64,000 bases of DNA from Sciscionella marina DSM 45152 (lineage in GTDB: Bacteria; Actinomycetota; Actinomycetes; Mycobacteriales; Pseudonocardiaceae). Shown piece by piece: positions 32,379 through 41,738 of this stretch. Position 1 is the first letter of the stretch; every line of letters begins with the position of its first letter. The position numbers and the translations under genes are program-made. The notes beneath the pieces were generated by a model. That model did no database searches. It saw only the letters and a program-made list of their open reading frames with translations, and was not told the origin of the DNA. Location of the stretch: positions 186,181-250,180 of the forward strand of contig NZ_KB905403.1 of the NCBI RefSeq assembly GCF_000379465.1, read 5' to 3'.

Positions 32379-33520
32379 GCATCGAACTGCACTGGTTCCT
32401 TCCCACCCATGGGGACGGCCGGTTCATCGCGGAGCGCCCGCACGTCTCCCCGATCGCGGCGGCGAGCCCGCGCCAGCCGGACATCGACTACCTCACCCAG
32501 GTCGCGCAGGCCGCCGAACACCTCGGGTTCACCGGAATGCTCACCCCGACCGGGTCCTGGTGCCAGGACGCCTGGCTGACCACCGCGGCCCTGCTCGCGC
32601 GCACCAAGCGGATCAAGTTCCTCGTCGCGTTCCGTCCCGGAGTGCTCAGCCCGACTCTCGCCGCCCAGATGGCCGCCACTTATCAGCAGATCTCCGGTGG
32701 CCGCCTGCTGCTGAACATCGTGACCGGCGGGGAATCGGTCGAACAGCGCCGGTTCGGCGACCACCTCGACCACGACCAGCGCTACGCGCGCACCGACGAA
32801 TTCCTCAGCGTGCTGCGCGCCGCCTGGTCCGGAACACCGGCCGATTTCCACGGCGAGCACTACGAGATCGAGGGGGCGCGCACCTACTCCGTTCCGGACC
32901 CCGAGCCGCCGATCTACTTCGGCGGGTCTTCCCCCGCCGCGCTTCCGGTCGCCGCCAAGCACGCCGATGTGTACCTCACCTGGGGCGAACCGCCCGCCGC
33001 CGTCGCCGAGAAGGTCGCCACAGTGCGCGCCATCGGCGAGAAGTACGGGCGGCGCCTGCGGTTCGGTATCCGGCTGCACACCATCTCCCGGGACCGCTCC
33101 GAACAGGCCTGGGCCGTGGCACAGGACCTGTACGACGCCTTCGACCCCGCCGATGTGGCACAGGCCCAGGAATCCTTCGCCCGCAGCGAATCCGTCGGGC
33201 AGCAGCGGATGGCCGCGCTGCACGGTGGCGATCTGGGCGACGACGCCCGCTCCCTCGAGATCTACCCCGGACTGTGGTCCGGAGTCGGTCTCGTGCGCGG
33301 CGGCGCCGGAACCGCACTCGTCGGCAGCCACGCCGAGGTCGCCGACCTCATCGAGCAGTACACCGAGGTCGGGATCGAGGAATTCGTGCTCTCCGGGTAT
33401 CCGCACCTCGAGGAGGCGTACTGGTTCGGTGAGGGAGTTCGCCCGGAACTGGCGCGGCGCGGGCTGGTGGGTACCGGTTCCGAGCCGGAGCGCCCGAACC
33501 TGCGCGTGGCGGCACTGTAA
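32375..33520 (+). CDS. ssuD: FMNH2-dependent alkanesulfonate monooxygenase, SsuD-like
   Basis: This 381-residue enzyme releases sulfite from alkanesulfonates using reduced FMN and oxygen, for sulfur scavenging. The start HWFLPTHGDGRFI, PTGSWCQDAW (conserved Cys), DVYLTWGEPP, FGIRLHTISRDR, FARSESVGQQRMAALH and GLVRGGAGTALVGSH all match E. coli SsuD as remembered. ATG 32375 overlaps the ssuA stop. A partner FMN reductase (SsuE) is not in the window, so reduced flavin must come from elsewhere. Confidence 0.94.
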   Translation: MSIELHWFLPTHGDGRFIAERPHVSPIAAASPRQPDIDYLTQVAQAAEHLGFTGMLTPTGSWCQDAWLTTAALLARTKRIKFLVAFRPGVLSPTLAAQMAATYQQISGGRLLLNIVTGGESVEQRRFGDHLDHDQRYARTDEFLSVLRAAWSGTPADFHGEHYEIEGARTYSVPDPEPPIYFGGSSPAALPVAAKHADVYLTWGEPPAAVAEKVATVRAIGEKYGRRLRFGIRLHTISRDRSEQAWAVAQDLYDAFDPADVAQAQESFARSESVGQQRMAALHGGDLGDDARSLEIYPGLWSGVGLVRGGAGTALVGSHAEVADLIEQYTEVGIEEFVLSGYPHLEEAYWFGEGVRPELARRGLVGTGSEPERPNLRVAAL

Positions 33521-33708
33521 TTCGTCTTTCCCGAATGGTTTGCGCCTCTGCTGCCGGTCGGCCGACGGGAACCGGAACGGTCCGGCGAGCGGGCTAGCAC
33601 GCCACACCCGGTGCACCGAGGAACGGACAGTCGTCATCGGTACGACCACCGGGATGGCGTCGCGCTTTTCCGCAGCTGCGGGACTTCCCCTGTGGTAGGG
33701 ATAATCGC

Positions 33709-33960
33709 ATGGGAACCGCATACCCTCCGTCACGGCTGCCCCAGTGTCACCTGTGCGGCGGCCAGCAGATCGGAAACCTCGGTGTGGTCAGCCAGCACCA
33801 CGTCGGAATACACCCGAACAGCCGGAGTCTGTGGGCGCAACCGTTGTCCGCCCTCAACGCGTTCGTGTGCCTGGGATGCGGACACACGACGCTCTACGCC
33901 GCCGAACTCCCGAAGGTCCGGGAAGAAGCCGCGAAGCATCCCGACCGGTTCATGTGGTGA
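33709..33960 (+). CDS. Small zinc-ribbon-like protein
   Basis: This 83-residue protein has two paired-cysteine knuckles, CHLCGG and CLGCGH, about 40 residues apart, which should bind one zinc ion. No further domain or signal is present. The tail ELPKVREEAAKHPDRFMW is helical. It begins at ATG 33709; GGTAGGGAT just upstream could serve as ribosome-binding site or as a -10-like element. It stands alone between the ssu cluster and the convergent transporter. The ~190 bases before it hold nothing else recognisable. The function is unknown. Confidence 0.72.
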   Translation: MGTAYPPSRLPQCHLCGGQQIGNLGVVSQHHVGIHPNSRSLWAQPLSALNAFVCLGCGHTTLYAAELPKVREEAAKHPDRFMW

Positions 33961-34016
33961 ACGCACGACACCACGACCCGGCGTGCAGCCGCCTGCCTGA
34001 GGCCTGATCCGGCTGC

Positions 34017-35354
34017 TCAGCCCACCGGCTCCGGTTCGGTTTCCTTCGCCGATTCCTCCTCCAGCAACGTCCGCTCATCGAACGGCTGCGCACCGCCGAG
34101 CACCGAGGTCATCCGATCCCGGTCGATCTCGTGGGTCCAAGTCCCGATGATCACCGTGGCGATGGCATTGCCCGCGAAGTTGGTGAGGGCGCGGGCTTCG
34201 GACATGAACCGGTCGATGCCGACGATGAAGCCGACCCCGTCGACAAGGTCGGGCCGATGGGACTGCAAGCCACCGGCCAGGGTGGCCAGGCCCGCCCCGG
34301 TGACTCCGGCGGCGCCCTTGGAGGCGATGACCATGAACAGCAGCAGGCCGATCTGCTCGCCGAGCGCCAGCGGTTTGTCGAGTGCTTCGGCGACGAAGAT
34401 GGAGGCCATGGTGAGGTAGATGGCGGTCCCGTCCAGGTTGAAGGAGTACCCGGTGGGCACGGTGATCCCGACGACGGGTTTGCTCACCCCGAGGTGCTCC
34501 ATCTTGGCGATCAGCCTCGGCAGCGCGGCCTCGGAAGAAGATGTGGACAGGATGAGCAGGAATTCCCTTGCCAGGTAACGGAAAAGCCGGAACACGTTCA
34601 CCCTGGCGACGGTCCACAGCACGGTGCCGAGCACGCCGAACACGAACACGAGGCAGGTGAGGTAGAAGCCGACCATGATCACCGCGAGGCTGCCGATCGC
34701 CTTCCATCCGGTGGCACCGACCACGGCCGCGATGGCGCCGAACGCGCCGACCGGCGCGGCCCACATGATCATCGACATGATGCGGAAGACCAGGCGCTGA
34801 ATGTGCTCGATACCCCGCCGGATCGGTTCCCCGCGTGTGCCGAGTTTCTGCAGTGCGAATCCGGCGAGCAGGGCGACGAGCAGGGTCTGCAGCACCTGTC
34901 CCTCGGTGAGCGCGGAGAACAGCGATTTCGGGATGATGCCGAGCAGGAATTCGGTTGTTCCCTCACCGCCCTCGATCTGTTCGCGCCCGGAGCTGGCGAT
35001 GTCCTTGGTCAGGTGCAGCCCGTTCCCCGGTTCGAGCACGTTGCCGACCAGCAGCCCGATCACGAGCGCGATCGCGGACATCACGAGGAAATAGCCGATC
35101 GCCATTCCGCCGACCTTGCCGACCTTCGCCGCCCGCGCGACCGAACCGACGCCGAGCGTGATCGTGCAGAAGATGATCGGCGAAATCATCATCTTCACCA
35201 GATCCACGAATCCGGTGCCGAGTGGTTTGAGATCCTTTCCGAACGCGGGAAAGATCAGCCCGACCGCAACACCGAGCGCGACCGCCACGATCACCGCGAT
35301 ATACAGATAATGCGTGCGGTCCAGCTTTTTGGCTACCCCAGCCGATTTCGGCAC
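34017..35354 (-). CDS. dctA: Dicarboxylate/amino-acid:cation symporter (DctA/GltP family)
   Basis: This 445-residue secondary transporter takes up C4-dicarboxylates or glutamate with Na+ or H+. Family features: the serine-rich hairpin LSTSSSEAALPRLI, the TGYSFNLDGTAIYLT motif that binds substrate and cation, and MMISPIIFCTITLGV. The closest fit is DctA. GTG 35354 has TGGAGG upstream. It is divergent from a DcuS/DcuR-like two-component pair, the classical arrangement for C4-dicarboxylate-induced transport. The C-terminal EEESAKETEPEPVG tail is acidic. Confidence 0.92.
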   Translation of the reverse strand: MPKSAGVAKKLDRTHYLYIAVIVAVALGVAVGLIFPAFGKDLKPLGTGFVDLVKMMISPIIFCTITLGVGSVARAAKVGKVGGMAIGYFLVMSAIALVIGLLVGNVLEPGNGLHLTKDIASSGREQIEGGEGTTEFLLGIIPKSLFSALTEGQVLQTLLVALLAGFALQKLGTRGEPIRRGIEHIQRLVFRIMSMIMWAAPVGAFGAIAAVVGATGWKAIGSLAVIMVGFYLTCLVFVFGVLGTVLWTVARVNVFRLFRYLAREFLLILSTSSSEAALPRLIAKMEHLGVSKPVVGITVPTGYSFNLDGTAIYLTMASIFVAEALDKPLALGEQIGLLLFMVIASKGAAGVTGAGLATLAGGLQSHRPDLVDGVGFIVGIDRFMSEARALTNFAGNAIATVIIGTWTHEIDRDRMTSVLGGAQPFDERTLLEEESAKETEPEPVG

Positions 35355-35441
35355 CGTTGCCTCCAGTGATAGATGAAACGCCGGGGGAACTATTGGCCAC
35401 CCGGCGCGGTGCCGTCACGATTGTGTTCATATCGTTCACGG

Positions 35442-36980
35442 ATGCGGATGAGTGTCGCCAGACAACTGCTCCTGCTGCAGGTGGTGGTCGTGGTACTGCT
35501 CGTCGCCGCGGGATCGGTGCTCTCCGTGCTCGATGCGCGACGGGCCGCGCAGGACCGGGCGCGCGAGGTGGTACGCACCGTCGCCGAATCGCTCGCCGAT
35601 CTGCCCGGCTTCCCCGCGGACACGAAAGCGCTGCAGCCGCTCGCCGAACAGGTGCGCGCGGACACCGGGGTCGACTTCATCACGATGATGCGCCCCGACG
35701 GGGTGCGCTACACCCATCCGAACCCGGGCCTGATCGGGAAACGGTTCCTCGGGAATACCGCGCCAGCACTCGCCGGGCACACGTTCACCGAGACCTACAC
35801 CGGAACACTCGGCCCTTCGATGCGCGCGGTCGCACCGGTGTTCGACCGGCAGCATCGCGTGCGCGCCCTGGTCGCGGTCGGCATCACGATCCGCGAGGTC
35901 ACCCAGGAACTCCGCGACCGGTTGCCGGTGCTGCTCGGGGTGGCCGCGGTGGTGCTGGTGGCCGGGCTGGCGGGCAGCTACCTGGTCAGCAGGCGGTTGC
36001 GGCGCCAGACCCGCGGGCTCGCCCCGGACGAGCTGACCCGGATGTTCGACTACTACGAGGGCGTGCTGCACGCGGTCACCGAGGGGCTGGTGCTGTTCGA
36101 CCGCGAGGGCAGGCTCGCGCTGTGCAATGACGCGGCGCGCGCCCTCCTCGAGCTCGACGGCGATCCGCGCGGACGCGCCGCGGCGGAGCTCGGGTTCGCC
36201 GGAGAACTGGCCAGCGCCGTGGTCTCCGCCGAACCGCGCACCGACGAGGTCCACGTGACCGATGGCGGGGTGCTCGTGGTCAACGTGGCCCCGGTGCACG
36301 CGCGCGGGCGCCGCCTCGGCACCGTGGTCACCCTGCGCGATCACACCGAACTGCAGGCACTGACCGGGGAACTCGACGCGGTGCGCGGATTCGCCGAATC
36401 CCTGCGCGCCCAGGCCCACGAATCGGCGAACCGGCTGCATGCGGTGGTCTCCCTGGTCGAGCTCGGCCGCCCGGAGCGAGCAGTCGAGCTGGCCACCGAG
36501 GAGCTGGCCACCGCGCAGCAGCTCACCGACCGGGTCGTCGGCGCGGTCACCGAACCCGTGCTCGCCGCCCTGCTGCTCGGCAAATCGGCGGAGGCGAACG
36601 AACGCGGGGTGGAACTGAGCGTCACCGAGGACACCGAGGTCGGCGAGGGTCTGCTGGAACCGCGCGAACTGATCACCGTGCTCGGTAACCTGATCGACAA
36701 CGCCATCGACGCGGCCATCGAGAACGCCGCGGCGGCCCGGCCGCGGGTGGAGGTGACCGTGCGCGTGTACGAGGGCGAACTGCTGCTGCGGGTCGCCGAC
36801 AGTGGGCCGGGAGTCGAGGCCGGGCAGCTGCCGCAGCTGTTCCGCCGCGGCTGGACCACGAAGTCCGGTGGCCGCGGCCTCGGGCTCGCGCTCGTCGGCC
36901 AGGTGGCGCGCCGCAGGGGTGGATCGGTCGAGGTGCACGGTGCGGAGTTCAGCGTGCGGATTCCCGTGGAGCGGCCATGA
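35442..36980 (+). CDS. Sensor histidine kinase, DcuS/CitA (DctB) type
   Basis: This 512-residue sensor has two membrane helices (LLLLQVVVVVLLVAAGSVLSVL; LPVLLGVAAVVLVAGLAGSYLVS) flanking a periplasmic PDC/CACHE domain (VRYTHPNPGLIGKRFLGN, the carboxylate-binding type). A cytoplasmic PAS domain (VTEGLVLFDREGRLALCNDAARALL), an H-box (RAQAHESANRLHAV) and a C-terminal ATPase domain (NLIDNAIDAA; GPGVE; GGRGLGLALVG) follow. ATGs at 35442 and 35448 are both possible and neither has a good ribosome-binding site. It overlaps the response-regulator gene (ATGA). Confidence 0.9.
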   Translation: MRMSVARQLLLLQVVVVVLLVAAGSVLSVLDARRAAQDRAREVVRTVAESLADLPGFPADTKALQPLAEQVRADTGVDFITMMRPDGVRYTHPNPGLIGKRFLGNTAPALAGHTFTETYTGTLGPSMRAVAPVFDRQHRVRALVAVGITIREVTQELRDRLPVLLGVAAVVLVAGLAGSYLVSRRLRRQTRGLAPDELTRMFDYYEGVLHAVTEGLVLFDREGRLALCNDAARALLELDGDPRGRAAAELGFAGELASAVVSAEPRTDEVHVTDGGVLVVNVAPVHARGRRLGTVVTLRDHTELQALTGELDAVRGFAESLRAQAHESANRLHAVVSLVELGRPERAVELATEELATAQQLTDRVVGAVTEPVLAALLLGKSAEANERGVELSVTEDTEVGEGLLEPRELITVLGNLIDNAIDAAIENAAAARPRVEVTVRVYEGELLLRVADSGPGVEAGQLPQLFRRGWTTKSGGRGLGLALVGQVARRRGGSVEVHGAEFSVRIPVERP

Positions 36981-37639
36981 TCGCGGTGCTCATCGTGGAG
37001 GACGAACGCGAGGTGGCGCGGGCGCACGAGGACTACGTGGCGCGGGTGCCCGGATTCACCGTCGCGGGCGTGGTGCACTCCGGGGCCGAGGCGCTGCGGT
37101 TCTGCGCGCGCGAACCCGTGGAGCTTGTGCTGCTCGATTTCTACCTGCCCGATATGCACGGCCTCGCCGTCTGCCGCGCGCTGCGCGGGGTGGATGTCAT
37201 CGCGGTGACCTCGGCGCGCGATCTGGCCGTGGTGAAGGACGCGGTGTCCTCCGGGGTGGTGCAGTATCTGCTCAAACCGTTCGCTTTCGCCACACTGCGG
37301 GAGAAACTGACCCGCTACGCGCGGTTTCGGGAACAGGCGGCGCGCAGCGGTGAGGTCAGCGATCAGGCCGAGCTCGACGGGATGTTCGCCGCCCTGCGCG
37401 CCCCGGACCATCACGCCCTGCCCAAGGGAATGAGCCGGAGCACCCTGGACGCGGTGCGCGCGGTACTCGGCACCGCCGAACAGGGGCTCTCCGCCGCCGC
37501 GGTCGCCGAGGCCATCGGTGCCACCCGGGTCACCGCCCGCCGTTACCTGGAATACCTCGCGGACAACGGGATCGCGCGCCGGGCACCGCACTATGGTCAG
37601 GTCGGGCGGCCGGAGGTCCACTTCTTTTCGATCGACTAG
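36977..37639 (+). CDS. Response regulator, DcuR/CitB type
   Basis: This 220-residue regulator has an N-terminal receiver (VEDER acidic pocket, phosphoacceptor Asp in LLDFYLPD, VTSARD, LLKPF) and a C-terminal helix-turn-helix (LSAAAVAEAIGATRVTARRYLEYLADNGIARRAPHYGQVGRPEVHF in parts), as in CitB/DcuR proteins. It is translationally coupled to the kinase. The divergent dctA gene is the most likely target. GTTCA is repeated twice at 35422-35437 in the shared upstream region. Confidence 0.93.
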   Translation: MIAVLIVEDEREVARAHEDYVARVPGFTVAGVVHSGAEALRFCAREPVELVLLDFYLPDMHGLAVCRALRGVDVIAVTSARDLAVVKDAVSSGVVQYLLKPFAFATLREKLTRYARFREQAARSGEVSDQAELDGMFAALRAPDHHALPKGMSRSTLDAVRAVLGTAEQGLSAAAVAEAIGATRVTARRYLEYLADNGIARRAPHYGQVGRPEVHFFSID

Positions 37640-37658
37640 AGTTTTACAGTTGGTTCCC

Positions 37659-38432
37659 GTGGTTGACTCCGTTTCCCGTTTCGACGGCTTCGCCGAGGAA
37701 TACGACCGCGTCCGGCCGAGGCCGCCCGCCGCGCTGTTCGAACTGCTGCGCCAGTACACCGGCCGGGAAGCCCCGGCCGTGGTGGACCTCGGCGCGGGAA
37801 CCGGACTGTCCACCGAGCCGTGGCAGGGAATCGCCGGGCAGCTCTCTGCCGTGGAACCGAATGCCGAGATGGCCGCGATCGCGCGCGCCAGGGTTCCGGG
37901 GCTGAGCATCGCCGACGGGACCGCCGAACACACCGGGCTGCCGGACGCGTGCGCCGATCTGGTCACCGCGAGCCAGGCGCTGCACTGGTTCGACGCCGAA
38001 CGGGCGCTGCCCGAGGTCGCCCGGATCCTCAGACCCGGCGGGGTGTTCGCGGCCTACGACTGCGACTGGCCGCCGGCCGTGCACCCCGAGGTGGACGCGG
38101 CCTATCTGGAGTTCGAGCGTAAGCACCACGCGGCGCAGATCGAGCTGAACCTGTTGCCGCGCAAGGCGAACAAACACGAGCACGCGGAGCGGATGCGGGA
38201 CAGTGGCCGGTTCCGGCTGGTCCGCGAGATCGCACTGCACGCCCAGGATTCCGGGGACGCCGCGCGGTTGTGTGCGGTCGCGGAAAGCCAGGGTGGCACG
38301 GTCGCGCTGCGCAGGGCGGGTGTCGGCGACGAGGGCATCGGCATGGATGTGCTCGCCGCGACGGCCCGGCGACACCTGGCGGAACCGCGAACCTGGTGGT
38401 GGACCTACCGAATCCGCATCGGCGTGGTCTAG
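37659..38432 (+). CDS. Class I SAM-dependent methyltransferase (UbiE/Methyltransf_11 type)
   Basis: This protein of ~257 residues has a Rossmann methyltransferase core: VVDLGAGTGLST (SAM-binding motif I), SAVEPNAEMAAIARARVPG, IADGTAEHTGLPDACADLVTASQALHWFD (in parts) and EVARILRPGGVFAAYDCD. The HWFD motif is typical of actinobacterial family members of unknown substrate. The start is uncertain: GTG 37659 or TTG 37650, without a clear ribosome-binding site. It follows the response regulator by 19 bases, so co-transcription is possible, although no functional link is evident. Confidence 0.82.
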   Translation: MVDSVSRFDGFAEEYDRVRPRPPAALFELLRQYTGREAPAVVDLGAGTGLSTEPWQGIAGQLSAVEPNAEMAAIARARVPGLSIADGTAEHTGLPDACADLVTASQALHWFDAERALPEVARILRPGGVFAAYDCDWPPAVHPEVDAAYLEFERKHHAAQIELNLLPRKANKHEHAERMRDSGRFRLVREIALHAQDSGDAARLCAVAESQGGTVALRRAGVGDEGIGMDVLAATARRHLAEPRTWWWTYRIRIGVV

Positions 38433-38509
38433 GAGCTGTTCGGCAGGGCTCGCGCAGCGGTGCGGGCTGCGGGGCGGGTGACAGGCGGCTCCGCCGCTGA
38501 AAACCTGGT
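38433..38509. repeat. Short GC-rich palindromic intergenic segment
   Basis: Between the convergent methyltransferase and antiporter genes lies a GC-rich stretch ending in a small palindrome (GGCGGCTCCGCCGC, about 38483-38496) followed by TGAAAACCTGG. It may act as a terminator for both genes. It also resembles dispersed palindromic repeats seen at gene ends in related genomes, which is a recollection only. Confidence 0.3.
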
Positions 38510-40051
38510 CTAACGGTCCAGCGCCGCCTCGTCCTCGTCCAGTTCGCGCTGCACCCGGCGGAACACCTCGTCGTCGATATCGCCGTTGTCCCGCGCCTCG
38601 ATGAAGGTCGAGCGCTCCACCTTGATCATCTCCCGGCGGATCCGGCGGAACTTCGACATCGGGGTCTCCTCGTCCTGACGGCCGAGCTGTTCCCACACCC
38701 CGTTCGCACGCAGTTCGGCGTTGGCGCGCAGCCGGTCGATCAGTTTGGTGTGTTTCCCGGTCTTGTCGAGCTCGTCGAGCCGGTCGATGGACCGCCTGGC
38801 CGCGGTGTGCCGGATCTGGGCCTCGGCGAGCCGGTCCTCGTGTTCCTCGTTGCCCTCCACACCGAGGCGGTTGATCAGCCAGGGCAGGGTCAGTCCTTGC
38901 AGCGCCAGGGTTCCCACTGTCACCACGAAGGCGCACAGCAGGATCACCCCGCGCTGATCGGCCGCCATCGCGATGGGCAGTCCGACCGCGGGGGCGAGCG
39001 AGACCACCCCGCGCATGCCCGCCCAGGACAAGACGGTCACATGTCTCCAGTTCGGGCGCGGGTCGTTACGGCGCACCAGTAGTCGCGGAATGAAGGTGAC
39101 CGGGAACAGCCAGGCGATGCGCACCAGGATCGTCACGAGGAGCAGGGCGAGCGCGACGAGGAACACCGAGACGGACACCCCGGTCGCTTCGACGGCGTTC
39201 CGCAGCTGCAGGCCGATCAGCGCGAACACCATCGATTCGAGCAGCATCTTCACCGCGTCCCACACCGCGGCGTCCTGCAACCGGGTGGCATAGCCCGCCT
39301 TGGTGGAGTTGTGCCCGAGGTAGAGCCCGGCCGAGACCACCGCGAGCACGCCCGAGGTCTCCAGGTCCTCCGCGATCAGATAGGCGCCGAACGGCACGAG
39401 CAGGCCCATCGCGCTCTCCAGGATCGGGTCCCCGATCCGCATCCGCACCTGGTGCACCAGGTAACCGATGATCAGCCCGATCACGATGCCGCCTGCCGTG
39501 GCGAGCGCGAACATCCACAGTCCCCTGCCGAACGAGAACCCGGTGCCGATCGCCGCGGCCACCGCGACCTTGTAGGTGGTCAGCGCGGTCGCGTCATTGC
39601 CGAGGCTTTCCCCGGAGAGCAGGGTCATCAGCTTGCGCGGCAGCCCGAGGCGGCGCCCGATCGCGGTGGCCGCGACCGCGTCCGGCGGAGCCACGATCGC
39701 GCCGAGCACCAGGGCCGCGGGCAGCGAGAGTGAGGGAAGCAGCCAGTAGGCGGTCAGCCCCACCGCGGCCGCGGTCACCAGCACCAGTCCCACCGCGAGC
39801 AGCGCGATCGGGCGGATGTTCGCGCGCAGATTCACATAGGAGGACTCCAGCGAGGCCGAGTACAGCAGCGGCGGCAGGATCAGCGCCAGGGTGAGCTCGG
39901 GGTCGATGTCGAAGGCGGGCAGCCCGGGGATGAACGAGACCGCGAGCCCGGCGGCGAGCAGCACCAGCGGGCCGGGGATCTTATAGCGCCGTGATGCGGC
40001 CGTCACCACGAGTGAACCGGCCAACAGCAGCAGCATCTCCACCCCGGACAT
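38510..40051 (-). CDS. Na+/H+ antiporter, CPA1 (NhaP/YjcE) family
   Basis: This 513-residue protein has 11-12 membrane helices and a ~110-residue cytoplasmic C-terminal domain (from about residue 400) rich in charged helices. CPA1 hallmarks include GAIVAPPDAVAATAI and LLSGESLGNDATALTTYKVA (ND motif of the ion site). It likely exports Na+ or K+ in exchange for protons. ATG 40051 has GAGGAGGAG just upstream. It is divergent from the UBP zinc-finger gene with only 37 bases between starts. Confidence 0.92.
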   Translation of the reverse strand: MSGVEMLLLLAGSLVVTAASRRYKIPGPLVLLAAGLAVSFIPGLPAFDIDPELTLALILPPLLYSASLESSYVNLRANIRPIALLAVGLVLVTAAAVGLTAYWLLPSLSLPAALVLGAIVAPPDAVAATAIGRRLGLPRKLMTLLSGESLGNDATALTTYKVAVAAAIGTGFSFGRGLWMFALATAGGIVIGLIIGYLVHQVRMRIGDPILESAMGLLVPFGAYLIAEDLETSGVLAVVSAGLYLGHNSTKAGYATRLQDAAVWDAVKMLLESMVFALIGLQLRNAVEATGVSVSVFLVALALLLVTILVRIAWLFPVTFIPRLLVRRNDPRPNWRHVTVLSWAGMRGVVSLAPAVGLPIAMAADQRGVILLCAFVVTVGTLALQGLTLPWLINRLGVEGNEEHEDRLAEAQIRHTAARRSIDRLDELDKTGKHTKLIDRLRANAELRANGVWEQLGRQDEETPMSKFRRIRREMIKVERSTFIEARDNGDIDDEVFRRVQRELDEDEAALDR

Positions 40052-40088
40052 GGGTTCTCCTCCTCGTACAGCGGCCTAGACTGAGCTC

Positions 40089-40346
40089 ATGAGTTGTGTG
40101 CACGTGCAGGCGCTCCCCGAGCTGCGCATCGATGCCGGGCAAGGATGCGCCGATTGCCTCACGCTAGGTGAAGATACCTGGGCACACCTGCGCGCCTGCT
40201 TAACCTGTGGCCATGTGGCGTGCTGCGATTCCAGCGAGCACCAGCACGCGAGCGCGCACCACGCGGTCACCGGGCATCCGGTGATGCGTTCGGTGGAGCC
40301 CGGGGAGAGCTGGCGCTGGTGCTACGTGGACGCGCGCCTGGTGTAA
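40089..40346 (+). CDS. UBP-type zinc finger protein
   Basis: This 85-residue protein is a stand-alone ZnF-UBP domain: CADC, CLTCGHVACCDSSEHQHASAHHAVTGHPVMRSVEPGESW in parts, with the Cys/His pattern that binds zinc. In eukaryotes this domain recognises ubiquitin C-termini. Bacterial copies are small, often encoded near Na+/H+ antiporters, and of unknown function. Here it is directly divergent from such an antiporter, 37 bases away, which supports a functional pairing. purD follows 21 bases downstream. Confidence 0.88.
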   Translation: MSCVHVQALPELRIDAGQGCADCLTLGEDTWAHLRACLTCGHVACCDSSEHQHASAHHAVTGHPVMRSVEPGESWRWCYVDARLV

Positions 40347-40367
40347 CCCATGTCCTAGGCTGGCCCC

Positions 40368-41621
40368 GTGCGCGTTCTGGTGATCGGGGCCGGTGCTCGC
40401 GAGCACGCCCTCTTACTCGCGATGTCCCATGACCCCACGGTGACCGCCCTGGCCTGTGCCCCGGGCAATGCGGGTACCGCGGCCGTCGCCGAGCAGCCGG
40501 CGATCGCCGATCCGAACGATGCGGCCGCGGTGGTGGAGCTCGCCCGCGGCTGGTCGGCCGATCTGGTCGTGATCGGGCCGGAGGCTCCGCTCGTCGCCGG
40601 GGTCGCGGACGCGGTGCGCGCCGCGGGCATCGCCTGCTTCGGCCCCTCCGGATCCGCGGCACGCATCGAGGGTTCCAAAGCCTTCGCCAAGGACGTCATG
40701 CACGCGGCCGGGGTGCCCACCGCGCGCAGTGAGACGGTGGACAACCCCGCGCGGCTGGACAAGGCACTCGCCGGGTTCGGCCCGACCTATGTGGTCAAGG
40801 ACGACGGGCTCGCCGCGGGCAAGGGGGTCGTGGTCACCGAGGACATCGAGGAGGCGCGGGCGCACGCGCTGACCTTGCTCGACGGCGGCCACCCGGTGAT
40901 CCTCGAGTCCTTTGTGGACGGTCCGGAGGTTTCGCTGTTCTGCCTCGTCGACGGGGAGACCGTGGTCCCGCTGCTGCCCGCGCAGGACTTCAAGCGCGTC
41001 GGGGACGGCGGGGTCGGCCCGAACACCGGCGGAATGGGCGCCTATGCACCGCTGCCCTGGGCCGAACCCGGGCTCGCCGACACGATCGTGCGGACCATCG
41101 TGGAACCCACCGTTCGCGAACTCGCCGCGCGCGGGGTCCCGTTCAGCGGGCTGCTCTACGCCGGGCTCGCGCTCAGTTCGGACGGTCCACAGGTCATCGA
41201 GTTCAACGCGCGTTTCGGGGATCCGGAGACCGAGGCCGTGCTCGCCCTGCTGCGCAGCCCCCTGGCCGGGGTCCTGCACGCGACCGCGACCGGACGGCTC
41301 GCCGGACTTCCGCCACTCGAATGGGCGGAAGGGACCGCGGTCACCGTCGTGCTGGCCGCAGAGGGCTACCCGGGCACCCCAGGCATCGGGGACCCGATCA
41401 CCGGGGCCGAGGCCGAGGGCGTGCTGCATGCGGGTACCCGCCGCCGCGAGGACGGGGCCATCGTCTCCTCGGGTGGCCGGGTCCTCGCCGTCGTCGGTGC
41501 CGGGGATGACCTCGACGCCGCGCGCGCCCAGGCCTATCAGCGCATCGAGGGTGTGCACCTGACCGGCGGGCACTACCGCACGGACATCGCCGAGAGTGCG
41601 GCCCTGAGCTCTCATCCGTAG
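40368..41621 (+). CDS. purD: Phosphoribosylamine-glycine ligase
   Basis: PurD ligates glycine to phosphoribosylamine with ATP in purine synthesis. The 417-residue protein starts [15 protein letters not shown] (N-domain loop). It has the ATP-grasp signature ([15 protein letters not shown]), [20 protein letters not shown] (in parts) and [14 protein letters not shown] (metal/ATP site), all complete. GTG 40368 is the start. It lies in a purine-neutral neighbourhood; purA is 11 kb upstream. A small GC hairpin at 41641-41660 may end transcription. Confidence 0.97.
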   Translation: MRVLVIGAGAREHALLLAMSHDPTVTALACAPGNAGTAAVAEQPAIADPNDAAAVVELARGWSADLVVIGPEAPLVAGVADAVRAAGIACFGPSGSAARIEGSKAFAKDVMHAAGVPTARSETVDNPARLDKALAGFGPTYVVKDDGLAAGKGVVVTEDIEEARAHALTLLDGGHPVILESFVDGPEVSLFCLVDGETVVPLLPAQDFKRVGDGGVGPNTGGMGAYAPLPWAEPGLADTIVRTIVEPTVRELAARGVPFSGLLYAGLALSSDGPQVIEFNARFGDPETEAVLALLRSPLAGVLHATATGRLAGLPPLEWAEGTAVTVVLAAEGYPGTPGIGDPITGAEAEGVLHAGTRRREDGAIVSSGGRVLAVVGAGDDLDAARAQAYQRIEGVHLTGGHYRTDIAESAALSSHP

Positions 41622-41738
41622 CGGGCCCCTTGCAGGAACCCCGGCGGATTCCGCCGCGTCGAACAACCGGTACGGCTGCCCGCTCCTTGGTAGCCTGCTG
41701 ATTGGTACGCAAGCTCGGGGCAGGGGAAGGTACCGTCG

